Shown here in pieces: positions 7,493 to 15,924 of a stretch of 34,448 nucleotides of DNA. The stretch's first letter is position 1; the number at the start of each line of letters is the position of its first letter. A model generated the notes under the pieces. That model saw only the letters and a program-made list of their open reading frames with translations, had not been told where the DNA came from and searched no databases. This DNA is from Prosthecobacter gellanilyticus (lineage in GTDB: Bacteria; Verrucomicrobiota; Verrucomicrobiia; Verrucomicrobiales; Verrucomicrobiaceae): NCBI RefSeq assembly GCF_007992435.1, contig NZ_BKAG01000063.1, forward strand, positions 1 through 34,448, written 5' to 3'. The position numbers were made by a program, and so were the translations under genes.

Positions 7493-8509
7493 ATGAACAA
7501 GACCGTGTTTGGATGTCTCATCGCCGCACTGGTGATCGCTTTGCTCTTCAGTGTCGGGTTTAACCTGATGCTCTCCGTGGCCCTCGTCGGCGAAGGCGTG
7601 GCCATGGCGCAGAAGCAGGAGCCCCTGGTGGAAAAAATCCTCGAAGAGGCCAAGGGCACGACCACGGCGAAGATCGTGCGCATCGACCTCGAAGGCGTCA
7701 TCAGCTCCATGGGAGACCAGGGCCTCTTCGCCGCCGCATTGCCGAGCCTGGAAACCCTGAAGCGCTCCCTGGCCCAGGCTGCCGATGATGCGGAAGTGAA
7801 AGCCATTGTCCTGCGCGTGAACTCACCCGGTGGCGAGGTCACCGCCTCAGACATCCTTTACAATGCCGTGAAGAAGGCCGCCGCGAAAAAGCCCGTGGTC
7901 GTCTACATGGACTCCATCGCGGCCAGCGGCGGCTACTACGTCGCCTGTGGTGCCACCAAGGTCATCGCCAGCGAGACCACGCTCACCGCCAGCATCGGTG
8001 TCATCATGGAGAGCTTCAGTTATCATGATTTGTTCGGCAAGGTCGGGCTTGGCACGCAGACCTTCACCAGCGGCGCTTTTAAGGACACCCTCAGCGGCGC
8101 ACGCCCCATGCGCGAGGATGAAAAAGCCTACGTGCAGGGCTTGGTGAACGAAATGTATGACCGCTTCCTCGGCATCGTCTCCGAGGCACGCGGCGTGCCG
8201 AAGGATGTGCTGAAAAACGGCGTGGCGGATGGCCGTGTCGTCACCGGTCGTCAGGCGCTCACGGCCAAGCTTGTGGACCAGATCGGCTACATTGAAGATG
8301 CCTATGCGCTGGCCCGTGAACTCGGCAAGACCTCTGATTCCGCAGCCATCGTGAAGTATGAGATGTCCCCATCTCTCTTGAGTGCGCTCGGCCTTTCCGC
8401 CCGCAAGGCCGCGCCTCCCGCAAAGATCGAGCTCGACCTCACCGGCGGCGTGCTGCCAAAGCTGCAGCCCGGCATGCTTTACTACCTGCCCTCCGCCTGG
8501 CGCCAGTGA
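7493..8509 (+). CDS. sppA: Signal peptide peptidase SppA-type membrane serine protease (S49)
   Basis: Encodes 338 residues from the ATG at 7493 (MNKTVFGCLIAALVIALL); an upstream in-frame ATG at 7457 would place extra residues before the membrane anchor. One transmembrane segment lies at about 6-32. The S49 protease domain follows, with LRVNSPGGEV (107-116), the nucleophile S145 in DSIAASGGYY, and general base K197 in SGAFKDTLSG. The Ser-Lys spacing of 52 equals that of the short Bacillus-type SppA. There is only one protease domain, so this is the short tetrameric-type form, not the tandem-domain E. coli type. The family degrades leftover signal peptides and other membrane fragments. It sits 83 bp after nadC and 29 bp before a CPBP protease gene. 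Confidence 0.92.
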   Translation: MNKTVFGCLIAALVIALLFSVGFNLMLSVALVGEGVAMAQKQEPLVEKILEEAKGTTTAKIVRIDLEGVISSMGDQGLFAAALPSLETLKRSLAQAADDAEVKAIVLRVNSPGGEVTASDILYNAVKKAAAKKPVVVYMDSIAASGGYYVACGATKVIASETTLTASIGVIMESFSYHDLFGKVGLGTQTFTSGAFKDTLSGARPMREDEKAYVQGLVNEMYDRFLGIVSEARGVPKDVLKNGVADGRVVTGRQALTAKLVDQIGYIEDAYALARELGKTSDSAAIVKYEMSPSLLSALGLSARKAAPPAKIELDLTGGVLPKLQPGMLYYLPSAWRQ

Positions 8510-8538
8510 CTGATCTCCGCTCCCTTTCTTTCTGACTC

Positions 8539-9393
8539 ATGGATGCTGCAACCCTTGGAATCCTGCGTGACACGAGCGTCATCGTCCTGCTATCTTTGTT
8601 GTTAGGTGTGGCAGTCTATCAGGGCATGCGCACCGCCTTTCCGGAGTCGCGCGTGTCCATCGGTCGTGTGGATCCCAGCGCCTTCTCCTTGGTGGATGTG
8701 CTCATGGTCGCCGGCATCGCCCTGCTCGTGCTCTTCGGGCTGAATGAATCCCTCGGCAACGTGGCCCAGGAAGCCACGAAGAAGGAGGAAGCGGCGGAGC
8801 TCACCGCAGGCGGCGCCTTCACGGGCATCGTGGTGCAGCTTCTCATCTGCACAGGATTGCTCGTGTATCTCAGCACTCTGCGCGGTGTGAACCCCGCGGA
8901 ACTCTTTGGCCTGCGCCGCGTCAGGCTGCCACGCGCCGCGCTCACCGGTCTGCTGGCCATCATCCCCACCTGGGTCATCGTCACCGCCTGCATGGTCCTC
9001 ATGAATGGCTGGATGAAAGGCTTCTGGCCTGATCTCCAGGGCCAGGACACTGCGGAGGCCTTCCGCCAGTCTGACGACGTCGTTGCCAAGATCATGATGG
9101 CCATCTCCGCCGCCATCGTGGCACCGCTGGTGGAGGAGACCATCTTCCGCGGCTTCATCTACGGCACGCTGAAAAAGCACACCGACGGCATCTTCGCCGC
9201 GCTCGCCTCCTCGCTGCTCTTCGCCGTGGTGCACATGCATGTCGGCACCCTCTTTCCGCTGGCTGTCCTCGCGCTCGCCTTCTGCGCCGCCTATGAATAC
9301 ACCGGCAGTCTCCTCGTGCCCATGGTCATGCACGGCATCTTCAATGCCACCAGCCTTGTGCTCATGATCCTCTTCCCCGACATGCCTTCATGA
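8539..9393 (+). CDS. CPBP family intramembrane metalloprotease
   Basis: Encodes 284 residues with about seven or eight hydrophobic segments. The CPBP (CAAX protease/bacteriocin-processing, Rce1-like) signature is complete: EE199-200 followed by R204 in VEETIFRG, H232 in FAVVHMH, and H265xxxN269 in MHGIFN. These residues form the intramembrane active site. Bacterial members often process peptides, act in bacteriocin immunity or cleave membrane substrates; the substrate here is unknown. The stop codon overlaps the start of thiL by 4 bp (ATGA), so translational coupling is likely. Sitting beside SppA, it makes a pair of membrane proteases in one apparent operon, which may reflect shared membrane quality control (inference). 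Confidence 0.92.
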   Translation: MDAATLGILRDTSVIVLLSLLLGVAVYQGMRTAFPESRVSIGRVDPSAFSLVDVLMVAGIALLVLFGLNESLGNVAQEATKKEEAAELTAGGAFTGIVVQLLICTGLLVYLSTLRGVNPAELFGLRRVRLPRAALTGLLAIIPTWVIVTACMVLMNGWMKGFWPDLQGQDTAEAFRQSDDVVAKIMMAISAAIVAPLVEETIFRGFIYGTLKKHTDGIFAALASSLLFAVVHMHVGTLFPLAVLALAFCAAYEYTGSLLVPMVMHGIFNATSLVLMILFPDMPS

Positions 9394-10280
9394 AGACGCT
9401 GGCCCAGGTGGGGGAGGACGAGCTCGTCCGGCTGATCACCGCCGGACTCAAGACCGATGCCGGCGTGCTGCTCGGCCCTGGCGATGACTGCGCCGTCGTG
9501 CGCGGCCCAACCAAAAGTGAGTCCTTGGTGCTGAAGACAGACACCATTGTCGAGGGCGTGCACTTCACCCCGGACACCGCACCGCATCTCATCGGCCGCA
9601 AGGCCATCGCCCGCGTGCTGAGTGACTTCGCCGCCATGGCCGCCATCCCGCGTCATGCGCTCGTCACCCTCATCGCGCCGCCTGCCACTCCCGTGAAGCG
9701 CATCCTCGGCCTCTATCAGGGCATGAGCCGCCTCGCGGACGAGTTCGCCGTGCGCATCGTCGGCGGTGAAACCTCCAGCGGCCAGCAGCTCATCCTCACC
9801 GTCAGCATGTCCGGCACCGTGCCCAACAAGCAGTGGGTCACACGCAGCCAGGCCAGGGCAGGGGATTTGCTTTTCGTCACCGGCAGGCTCGGCGGCTCCA
9901 TCCGTGGCAAGCACCTCAAATTCCACCCGCTCGTCAAAGAAGCCCAGTGCCTCGTGAAGCACCTAAAACTCACCGCCATGATGGATCTGAGTGATGGTCT
10001 CGCGAAAGACCTCCCGCGCCTCGCCGCGCGTAGTGGCGTGGGTTATGAGCTCGTCGCCGAAGACATCCCCGTGAACCGCGGCTGCACCGTGCAGCAGGCC
10101 TTGAATGATGGCGAGGACTACGAGCTCCTCTTCACCGCCTCTCCGCGCACCACCGCGGCGCAGCTCCAGAAGTGCATGCAGGCCTATCCAAATTTGCAAT
10201 TGAAATGCATCGGCAAACTCCTGCCTTTGAAAAAGCAGCGCCAGAGCCTCCTCGGCGGCTGGGACCACTTCAAGAAATAA
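9390..10280 (+). CDS. thiL: Thiamine-monophosphate kinase
   Basis: Phosphorylates thiamine monophosphate to thiamine diphosphate with ATP, the last step of cofactor synthesis in the cytosol. The 296 residues carry the ThiL/PurM-type motifs in order: GPGDDCAVV (29-37, Mg-binding Asp pair), DTIVEGVHF (51-59), an IVGGETS stretch, VTGRLGGS, MDLSDGLAKDL and GEDYELLFT, ending with GWDHF. All nucleotide- and metal-binding positions I can check are conserved. The start ATG overlaps the stop of the CPBP gene by 4 bp. tsaE begins 19 bp after the stop. No other thiamine gene or TPP riboswitch is visible nearby. Confidence 0.96.
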   Translation: MKTLAQVGEDELVRLITAGLKTDAGVLLGPGDDCAVVRGPTKSESLVLKTDTIVEGVHFTPDTAPHLIGRKAIARVLSDFAAMAAIPRHALVTLIAPPATPVKRILGLYQGMSRLADEFAVRIVGGETSSGQQLILTVSMSGTVPNKQWVTRSQARAGDLLFVTGRLGGSIRGKHLKFHPLVKEAQCLVKHLKLTAMMDLSDGLAKDLPRLAARSGVGYELVAEDIPVNRGCTVQQALNDGEDYELLFTASPRTTAAQLQKCMQAYPNLQLKCIGKLLPLKKQRQSLLGGWDHFKK

Positions 10281-10299
10281 GAGCAAGCAGAGCCTAAGC

Positions 10300-10725
10300 A
10301 TGAGCACGAGCGCCACCCTCAACACACCCGATGCCACCCTCGCCTGGGGCCGCGATCTCGCCGCCTCGTTAAATGCTGGAGACGTTGTGGCCCTGTGCGG
10401 AAACCTCGGCGCCGGCAAGACCCAGGCCACCAAGGGCATTGTCGAAGGCCTCGGCTCCAGCGCCGCCGTCACCAGCCCCACCTTCACCCTCGTGCACGAG
10501 TATGCAGACGGCCGCCTGCCCATCTTCCATTTTGATTTCTACCGCATGGAGCGCGCCGAGGAAGTCCTCACCGTCGGCTGGGACGACATCCTCGATGAGC
10601 CCGGCGTCGTCATCATCGAGTGGGCCGACCTCTTCCCCGACCTCCTCCCTCTTCACACCCGCTGGTTCCACCTCACCGCGCAGGAGGATGGTTCTCGGGC
10701 CGTGGAGGAACGTTTGTTAGGCTAG
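10300..10725 (+). CDS. tsaE: tRNA threonylcarbamoyladenosine biosynthesis ATPase TsaE
   Basis: Encodes 141 residues. TsaE is the ATPase that works with TsaB-TsaD to make t6A37 in tRNAs that read ANN codons. It has Walker A GNLGAGKT (34-41), the switch-like TSPTFTLVHEY (58-68), HFDFYRME (77-84) and the conserved IIEW (105-108), all typical. Length is slightly short but normal. It is the last gene of the co-directional run that starts with nadC; the next gene is convergent and ends 60 bp away. The last codons overlap GTTAGGC (10716-10722), one of the recurrent heptamers at gene ends in this window. TsaB and TsaD are not present here. Confidence 0.95.
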   Translation: MSTSATLNTPDATLAWGRDLAASLNAGDVVALCGNLGAGKTQATKGIVEGLGSSAAVTSPTFTLVHEYADGRLPIFHFDFYRMERAEEVLTVGWDDILDEPGVVIIEWADLFPDLLPLHTRWFHLTAQEDGSRAVEERLLG

Positions 10726-10785
10726 GGCCCGGTTGGGCTCTGCTGCGTCGGAGCCGCGCTGAAGCCTCGTTTTCTCCCGCCTCCA

Positions 10786-13700
10786 TCAATGCTCGTCCTT
10801 CGCCTTCGCTGCTGACTTGCCCTTGCTCGGCTTCAGGCTGCTCAGATAAGCCACCACATCACGCACCTCACGCGGGGTGAGGATGCCGAGCATCGGCGGC
10901 ATCATGGACACAGGCGGTGTCTGCATGGTCACCTGCGTGCGCTGCACCTTCTTCTCGGTGCCATCAGCAAGGCGGACGGTGATGGTGGCCTTGTCTTCCT
11001 TGGCGAGGGCTCCGGCAATGTTGCTGCCGTCCTTCAGCGTGATGGAGACGAGGCCGTAACCCGGCACAATCTTCGCCACCGGATTAACCAATGATTCGAG
11101 CAGTTCCACACGCGTGCGCTGGCCGCCGATGGTCTTCAAAAGCGGGCCGACCTGGCTGCCTTCCTTGGCCTCGACCGTGTGGCAGGCCAGGCAGTTCGCG
11201 CCGAGATGATTGGTGACGAGCTCTTTGCCGTTCACAGCATCACCACCCTCCAGCAAATCATCGCGCGGGGCCGTGGTGCGGCTCTGCTGGTAGGCGGCGA
11301 GACGTTCGGCGAGCTTCGGGAAAGTTTGGGAAGCTTCGATGACATCCAGCTTCAAACTGGCGTCCACCTTGCCGGCGGCCAGACGCTGCAGCCACGTGTC
11401 CATCAGCGTCACCGCCGGTTCGCTGGTGTCCTTGGAGAGCAGCTTCAAAGCAGCCTGCTTCTCCGTTGTGCTGCCTTGCTCGAGCACGCGCGAGGCCTCG
11501 GCCACGGCCCGATCTTTCTGAAGGGCGAAGGTCTGCGCCAGCGACTCCGTGCGCAACTCCACGGGCGATGTCTTCGCGGCGGCGAGCGTCAGAGTTTCCG
11601 CAAAGGCTGCATCACTGGAATGCTGCGCGGCCATGAGGCGCAGCGCCCCCACGCGCTGCGTAGCCTTGGCCTTGTCATCGGCGATGATGCTGCGCAGGGC
11701 AGGGGCATCCACCTTCAGCGCCAGCTTCACCATGAGCTCGATACCGGCGGCTTTCAGATCCGCGTCAGCAAGCGCGAGCAGATCACTCACACGCGGCTGC
11801 ACCACGGCGGCGATGGCCGCCGCATCACGCACGGCATAACGACGATTGTGTCCATCCACACGGTCCAGCACCGGAGGTTCGGTGAAGACCAGCAGCGCGG
11901 CAAAGGCATCGGCCGCAAAGGCAGGTGTCTGATTCTTCGCCAGGGCAAACTTCAGCAGCCGCTCCGCGTTCTCGATCTTGCCGAGGCGGAGGTTCGCATT
12001 GATGGCGCGGCGCGTGGTGACATCGGTGTGCGCTTTGTCTTCATCGAGCAAGGCAGCAAGCTGCGGCATGGCTTCAGAAATTCCGTTGTCATCATGAATG
12101 GCGCGCGCAGCCTCATCCACAATGGCGCTGTCACGATCTGCCAGCGCAGGCACGATGAGCGCGGAGTGCTGGCGGGAAAGCGCGAGCACGGCGGCGATGC
12201 GCACGTTGCGTGAGGAATCGCTGATGCGCTTCGCCAGGCTCTCGGCCGTGGCAGCACCGGAGAGGCCGGTGACCACGGCATGACGCATCCAGGCATCTCC
12301 CGCCTCTTTGGCGGCCATGGTCCAGAGGGCATCTTCAGCGGCGCCCAGTTGCAGCTTGCCAGCGGCGATGGCTGCATAGAAGCGCACACGGATGTTGCTG
12401 GAGGCGATGAGCTTCGGCAATGCCAGGCGGCTTTCCTCAGCCTTGGCCGGAGCATCCCCCAGCACCTTGATGATCTGTGTCTGCACTTCTGGTTCGGCAG
12501 AAGTCAGGTGTGGCAGCAGGGCGGCCTCGCCCGTGTCACCATGACGCATGCCGATGCCGATGCCCCAGATGGCATGCAGCTTGGCCAGCAGTGGTGCCTT
12601 GCCGTCTTCCAGCGTTTCCGCGAACACCTTCCATTCTTTGCGTGAGGCCAGCTCCAGCTGCGCGCCGAGACGCACACGCTGGTCCAGGTTTGCCAGCATG
12701 ATCTGCAGATCGGCAGGCTCCAGCTTCTTGAAGCCTGCGGCCAGGATCTTCTGCGTCTCCACGCGTGCAGGATCAGTGGCGGCCTTGGCATCTTCATCCA
12801 CGCGCCAGATCGCACCTTTTTCATCCAGCGGATAACCACCCACCCAGTCTGCCATGTACAGTCCTCCATCCGGCCCGAAGCTGAGGCCGATACCCATGAT
12901 GCCGGAGTTGATCAGGCGCGCGCGGCTCATCTCAAAGGCGCTGCCCTTCGGCGTGATCTTGAAGGCCTCCATCTTGCCGGAGGGGAACTGGTCCAAAATA
13001 AAATGCCCGCGCAGATGAGATCCCAGCGCCGTGCCCGGCTCATGCACAAAGCCCGCAGGACCATTCGAATAGTTCGCCAGCGGCGGCGTAACAAAAAGTG
13101 GGTAACTCGCCGGCGGAGTCGCCACAGCGCCTTCCACCGTCTTCGCCTTCGGATCAGCCTCCACCACCGTCCCAGGTGTCTGCCAGATGCTCTCACGCAT
13201 CCAGCGGCTCTCCGCCTTCATGTATTGGTGTGAGCAGCGCCAGCCGGAATCACTGAGCTCGGTGATGTAGACGAAGCGTTCTTTTTCTCCCGGCATGTCC
13301 GCGTCGTTGTCCACGCCGAACATGTTCCCGAAATCATCAAAGGCCACTTCCTGCACATTGCGCAGACCATGGGCGAAGACCTCAAACCCGCTGCCATCCG
13401 GCTCCACGCGCATCACCGCGCCTTCATGCGGATACAGCCACTGCTTGCCCTCCTTGCTCATCACGTTCACACCCTTGTCACCGATGCTCCAGTAGATGCG
13501 GCCATCCAGGCCCAGACGCGGGCCATGCATGTCATGTCCTGCATACGCGATGTGCATGCCAAAACCATGCGCCACCACCTCACGCACATCCGCCACGCCA
13601 TCATCATCAGTATCTTTGAGCCTCCAAAGATCCGGCGCGATGGTGCAGTACACCCAGCCATCGTGATACAGGATGCCCGCGGCGATGCCCGTGACCTCGG

Positions 13701-14127
13701 TGTTAAAACCTTCCGCAAAGGTGGTCATCTTGTCAGCGGTGCCATCACCATCCGTGTCACGCAGCTGGAAGATCTTCTCACTATGCACGGTGAGGTCTTT
13801 CCAGTCGATGGAGCCGTCCTTGTTATGATCCTTGAGGCTGCCGCGCGGCAGGCGCATCTTCCCGGGAGCCAGCTCGCGCTTCAGGAACTCACGCTTCTCC
13901 TCCACGCTGCTCAGGCCCACATCATCCGGGATCCACATGGGATGCTCGCGGATGTCCAGGTCCGCCGCCTTGCGCCGTGTGGTGGCAGCCACATACACGC
14001 GGCCCTTCTCATCCACCGTGCAGGCCACCGGGTCCGGCACGTTCAGCGCGCCTGACCAGCGGTGCAGCGTGACTTCAGCCGCCGAGGCAGCATTCGCGAG
14101 GAAGAGGCAAAGGAAAAGGTTTCTCAT
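10786..14127 (-). CDS. PVC-type haem-binding dehydrogenase with beta-propeller, HEAT repeats and C-terminal cytochrome c domain
   Basis: Encodes 1113 residues. A signal peptide (MRNLFLCLFLANAASA) directs export. Residues about 20-430 form a glucose/sorbosone dehydrogenase-like beta-propeller of the 'membrane-bound dehydrogenase' type known from Pirellula and Verrucomicrobium, with Asp-rich loops DTDGDGTAD and DTDDDGVAD that probably bind calcium. Residues about 450-930 are Ala/Leu-rich helical repeats consistent with HEAT units. The C-terminus is the PVC haem-binding domain: C979-LA-C982-H983 for covalent haem c, then VNPVAKIVPGY and a Met in MPPMLG that could be the axial ligand. Such proteins are thought to oxidise sugars or polyols and pass electrons to the periplasm, but the substrate is not known. 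It stands alone, convergent with tsaE. No Shine-Dalgarno is seen. Confidence 0.92.
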   Translation of the reverse strand: MRNLFLCLFLANAASAAEVTLHRWSGALNVPDPVACTVDEKGRVYVAATTRRKAADLDIREHPMWIPDDVGLSSVEEKREFLKRELAPGKMRLPRGSLKDHNKDGSIDWKDLTVHSEKIFQLRDTDGDGTADKMTTFAEGFNTEVTGIAAGILYHDGWVYCTIAPDLWRLKDTDDDGVADVREVVAHGFGMHIAYAGHDMHGPRLGLDGRIYWSIGDKGVNVMSKEGKQWLYPHEGAVMRVEPDGSGFEVFAHGLRNVQEVAFDDFGNMFGVDNDADMPGEKERFVYITELSDSGWRCSHQYMKAESRWMRESIWQTPGTVVEADPKAKTVEGAVATPPASYPLFVTPPLANYSNGPAGFVHEPGTALGSHLRGHFILDQFPSGKMEAFKITPKGSAFEMSRARLINSGIMGIGLSFGPDGGLYMADWVGGYPLDEKGAIWRVDEDAKAATDPARVETQKILAAGFKKLEPADLQIMLANLDQRVRLGAQLELASRKEWKVFAETLEDGKAPLLAKLHAIWGIGIGMRHGDTGEAALLPHLTSAEPEVQTQIIKVLGDAPAKAEESRLALPKLIASSNIRVRFYAAIAAGKLQLGAAEDALWTMAAKEAGDAWMRHAVVTGLSGAATAESLAKRISDSSRNVRIAAVLALSRQHSALIVPALADRDSAIVDEAARAIHDDNGISEAMPQLAALLDEDKAHTDVTTRRAINANLRLGKIENAERLLKFALAKNQTPAFAADAFAALLVFTEPPVLDRVDGHNRRYAVRDAAAIAAVVQPRVSDLLALADADLKAAGIELMVKLALKVDAPALRSIIADDKAKATQRVGALRLMAAQHSSDAAFAETLTLAAAKTSPVELRTESLAQTFALQKDRAVAEASRVLEQGSTTEKQAALKLLSKDTSEPAVTLMDTWLQRLAAGKVDASLKLDVIEASQTFPKLAERLAAYQQSRTTAPRDDLLEGGDAVNGKELVTNHLGANCLACHTVEAKEGSQVGPLLKTIGGQRTRVELLESLVNPVAKIVPGYGLVSITLKDGSNIAGALAKEDKATITVRLADGTEKKVQRTQVTMQTPPVSMMPPMLGILTPREVRDVVAYLSSLKPSKGKSAAKAKDEH

Positions 14128-14207
14128 GGCAGGGGTGGTTTGCCCTCATAGTGGCGCAATCTGCCCGGGATTTCCAATGGGAGCGTCACAGGAAATGCGG
14201 GCCGGGG

Positions 14208-14405
14208 AGATGGAGAAATGGAGAATGGAAAACTGAAAATGGAGAATGGCCTGCCCGAAAGAGATCCAAGGTTCTGGCCGCACCAGCTTCAGCTTCCCGC
14301 GTTTTTTGCCATTTTCCGGATGTCGTGGCGGGACGGCCTGAGGCGGAGCTTCTCGGCGAACGTCCTTTTCCATTCCTCCATTCTCCATTTTCAGTTCCTC
14401 CATGG
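14208..14405. repeat. Inverted pair of family B heptad arrays (in the 14128-14479 gap)
   Basis: The + strand at 14208-14249 reads as units of 6-8 bp, mostly 7, of the type AGAATGG/AAAATGG/AAAACTG. The complementary strand at 14370-14405 carries the same units. The two form an inverted repeat: the 17 bases at 14233-14249 are exactly complementary to 14378-14394, with about 128 bp between. The central segment has no recognisable gene. The 352-bp gap between two same-strand genes otherwise holds only the terminator at 14423-14454 and a GCCTAAC heptamer at 14467. Confidence 0.75.
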
Positions 14406-14422
14406 CTTTAGGGGCAGGTCAC

Positions 14423-14454
14423 AAAAAAAGGCACCGGGATCACCGGTGCCTTTT
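14423..14454 (-). terminator. Rho-independent terminator of the ABC/GldG/DUF4340 run
   Basis: A perfect 12-bp stem (14426-14437 with 14443-14454) and a 5-nt loop are followed, on the minus strand, by seven T (complement of 14423-14429). It lies 26 bp after the stop of the DUF4340 gene, so it should end transcription of the four-gene run. The opposite strand has only TTTT after the stem, so it is probably weaker in that direction. Confidence 0.9.
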
Positions 14455-14479
14455 CGAAATAAACTAGCCTAACCAAAGA

Positions 14480-15862
14480 TCACTTCTTCGCCGCATCGCC
14501 TTCGGGCTTCGCAGGCTCCACAGCGGCAGGTGCCGGGGCTGGAGCGGGCGCTGGGGCAGGTTCAGCAGCAGGTGCTGGTGCCGCAGCTGGTGCCGGAGGT
14601 GGCACAGCCACGGGGGGCGTGGTCACGCTGATCGGAGGAGTGGTCACGCTCGTTGGTGCTGGTGCTGGTGCAGGAGCAGCGGAGGCGCCAGGGGCGGCCG
14701 GGCCGGGTTTCGCGGGTGGGATATCCACCTTCACGATCTCGCTGCGCTTCTTCAGCAGATTGTTCACGGTGTATTCGCTGACCTCATAGACCCAGCCTGC
14801 GAATTTCTGCTCCTTGGCCAGCTTCTCTTCCTTGGCCTTCTTGTCAGCGGCAAAGGCTTCGTCCGCCTTCTTCTTGTCCTCTTCCTTCTCATCCTTCACC
14901 GGAGCGCGCTCCTTGGCGATGTCTGCGGCCACGCTGACGCTCATGAAATACTTGTCGCTGCCGTCCTTGCCCTGCTTTGCCGTCTGCACGTCGTAGGTGA
15001 AGCCGTCAAAGGTGGTGATCTTCACCTTCATGGCGTCCTTCAGCAGCTCGGCGGCCTTGTCCTTCGTGCTCACGTCGTTGAAGCTCGGTGAGGAGAGCAG
15101 GCTGGCGGCGCTGATCTTGGCGCTGTCCAGCTTCTCGGCGCTCTGGGTGGTCACCAGCGTGAAGTCGGTGTCCGTATCCTTGTCACGCTTGATCGTCCAG
15201 GAGTCATCGGCCTTCGGCGCGGTCACGGAGATCTCCTTGATCTTCTGCACATCGATGAAGCCCTTGTCCAGCCAGTTCTCCGGCTTGGGCTCGAGGTCAA
15301 AGAAGGTGTTGTTGATCTGCCAGATCGTCTCCTCGTCTTCCGGCGTGCGGACCAGGCGCTGGCTCGCGCCTGCCATGGGGTTCTGGCTCTGCGCGGAGCC
15401 GCTGATCTCCGTGTTGCTGCCCAGGATCAGCGTGGCCAGCGCCTTTTCAGCGCCGTCCTTCAGCTCCACCTGCGTGCCCACGCCTTCCGTGCCATCGCCC
15501 GGAGCCTTGAGGTTGTGCTTGGCCCAGGCGCCCTTGCCGATCTGCACTTTGCTGGAGATCGGCTGCTCGCTGAGCTCGGTCATCACATTCCCCAGCTTCT
15601 CGATGGAAGCCGGGTAACCGCCGCGCTCGACCACCGTGGCGGTCTTGAGATCGGACGCGATGTTGATGGTCACGCTGCTCTTGGCGTCCTTGATGGTGAA
15701 CGTGCGGATGGCCGCGGCGTTCAGCTCAGGCACCAGCTTCTCACGGATCTTCTTGCCGCGGGAGGCCGCTGAGTTCAGCGTGCTGTTCTGGCTGTTCTGG
15801 TAGCTCACCGCAAACACGATGAGTCCGGCGAGCAGGGCCAGGAGGATGAGGATCTTCTTCAT
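14480..15862 (-). CDS. DUF4340 domain-containing protein
   Basis: Encodes 460 residues. A single N-terminal hydrophobic segment (MKKILILLALLAGLIVFAVSY) anchors it in the inner membrane, with the rest outside. The body fits DUF4340 proteins: IRTFTIKDAKSSVTINI, then a middle region with QINNTFFDLEPKPENWLDKGF and IKEISVTAP. A Lys/Glu-rich segment at about residues 315-350 looks coiled. The last 80 residues or so are low-complexity Ala/Pro with VTTPP repeats. DUF4340 proteins commonly follow GldG-type genes, as here (62-bp spacing), and are thought to belong to the same envelope system; no activity is established. It is the last gene of the run and is followed by a strong terminator. Confidence 0.88.
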   Translation of the reverse strand: MKKILILLALLAGLIVFAVSYQNSQNSTLNSAASRGKKIREKLVPELNAAAIRTFTIKDAKSSVTINIASDLKTATVVERGGYPASIEKLGNVMTELSEQPISSKVQIGKGAWAKHNLKAPGDGTEGVGTQVELKDGAEKALATLILGSNTEISGSAQSQNPMAGASQRLVRTPEDEETIWQINNTFFDLEPKPENWLDKGFIDVQKIKEISVTAPKADDSWTIKRDKDTDTDFTLVTTQSAEKLDSAKISAASLLSSPSFNDVSTKDKAAELLKDAMKVKITTFDGFTYDVQTAKQGKDGSDKYFMSVSVAADIAKERAPVKDEKEEDKKKADEAFAADKKAKEEKLAKEQKFAGWVYEVSEYTVNNLLKKRSEIVKVDIPPAKPGPAAPGASAAPAPAPAPTSVTTPPISVTTPPVAVPPPAPAAAPAPAAEPAPAPAPAPAPAAVEPAKPEGDAAKK

Positions 15863-15924
15863 GGTCTTGGGTCAGTAGGGAAGGGGATTCGGGTCTAACA
15901 AAGGATGCTATAGTTGATGCGGCA

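Noticed and set aside
8601..8607. GTTAGGT inside the CPBP protease gene as a boundary motif
   Set aside because: It lies near the start of a coding region, in the codons of a membrane helix, and differs from GTTAGGC; probably chance.
11179..12213. 344-codon + strand frame opposite the haem-binding dehydrogenase
   Set aside because: Antisense shadow of the HEAT repeat region; no domain, His/Gly/Arg-rich composition.
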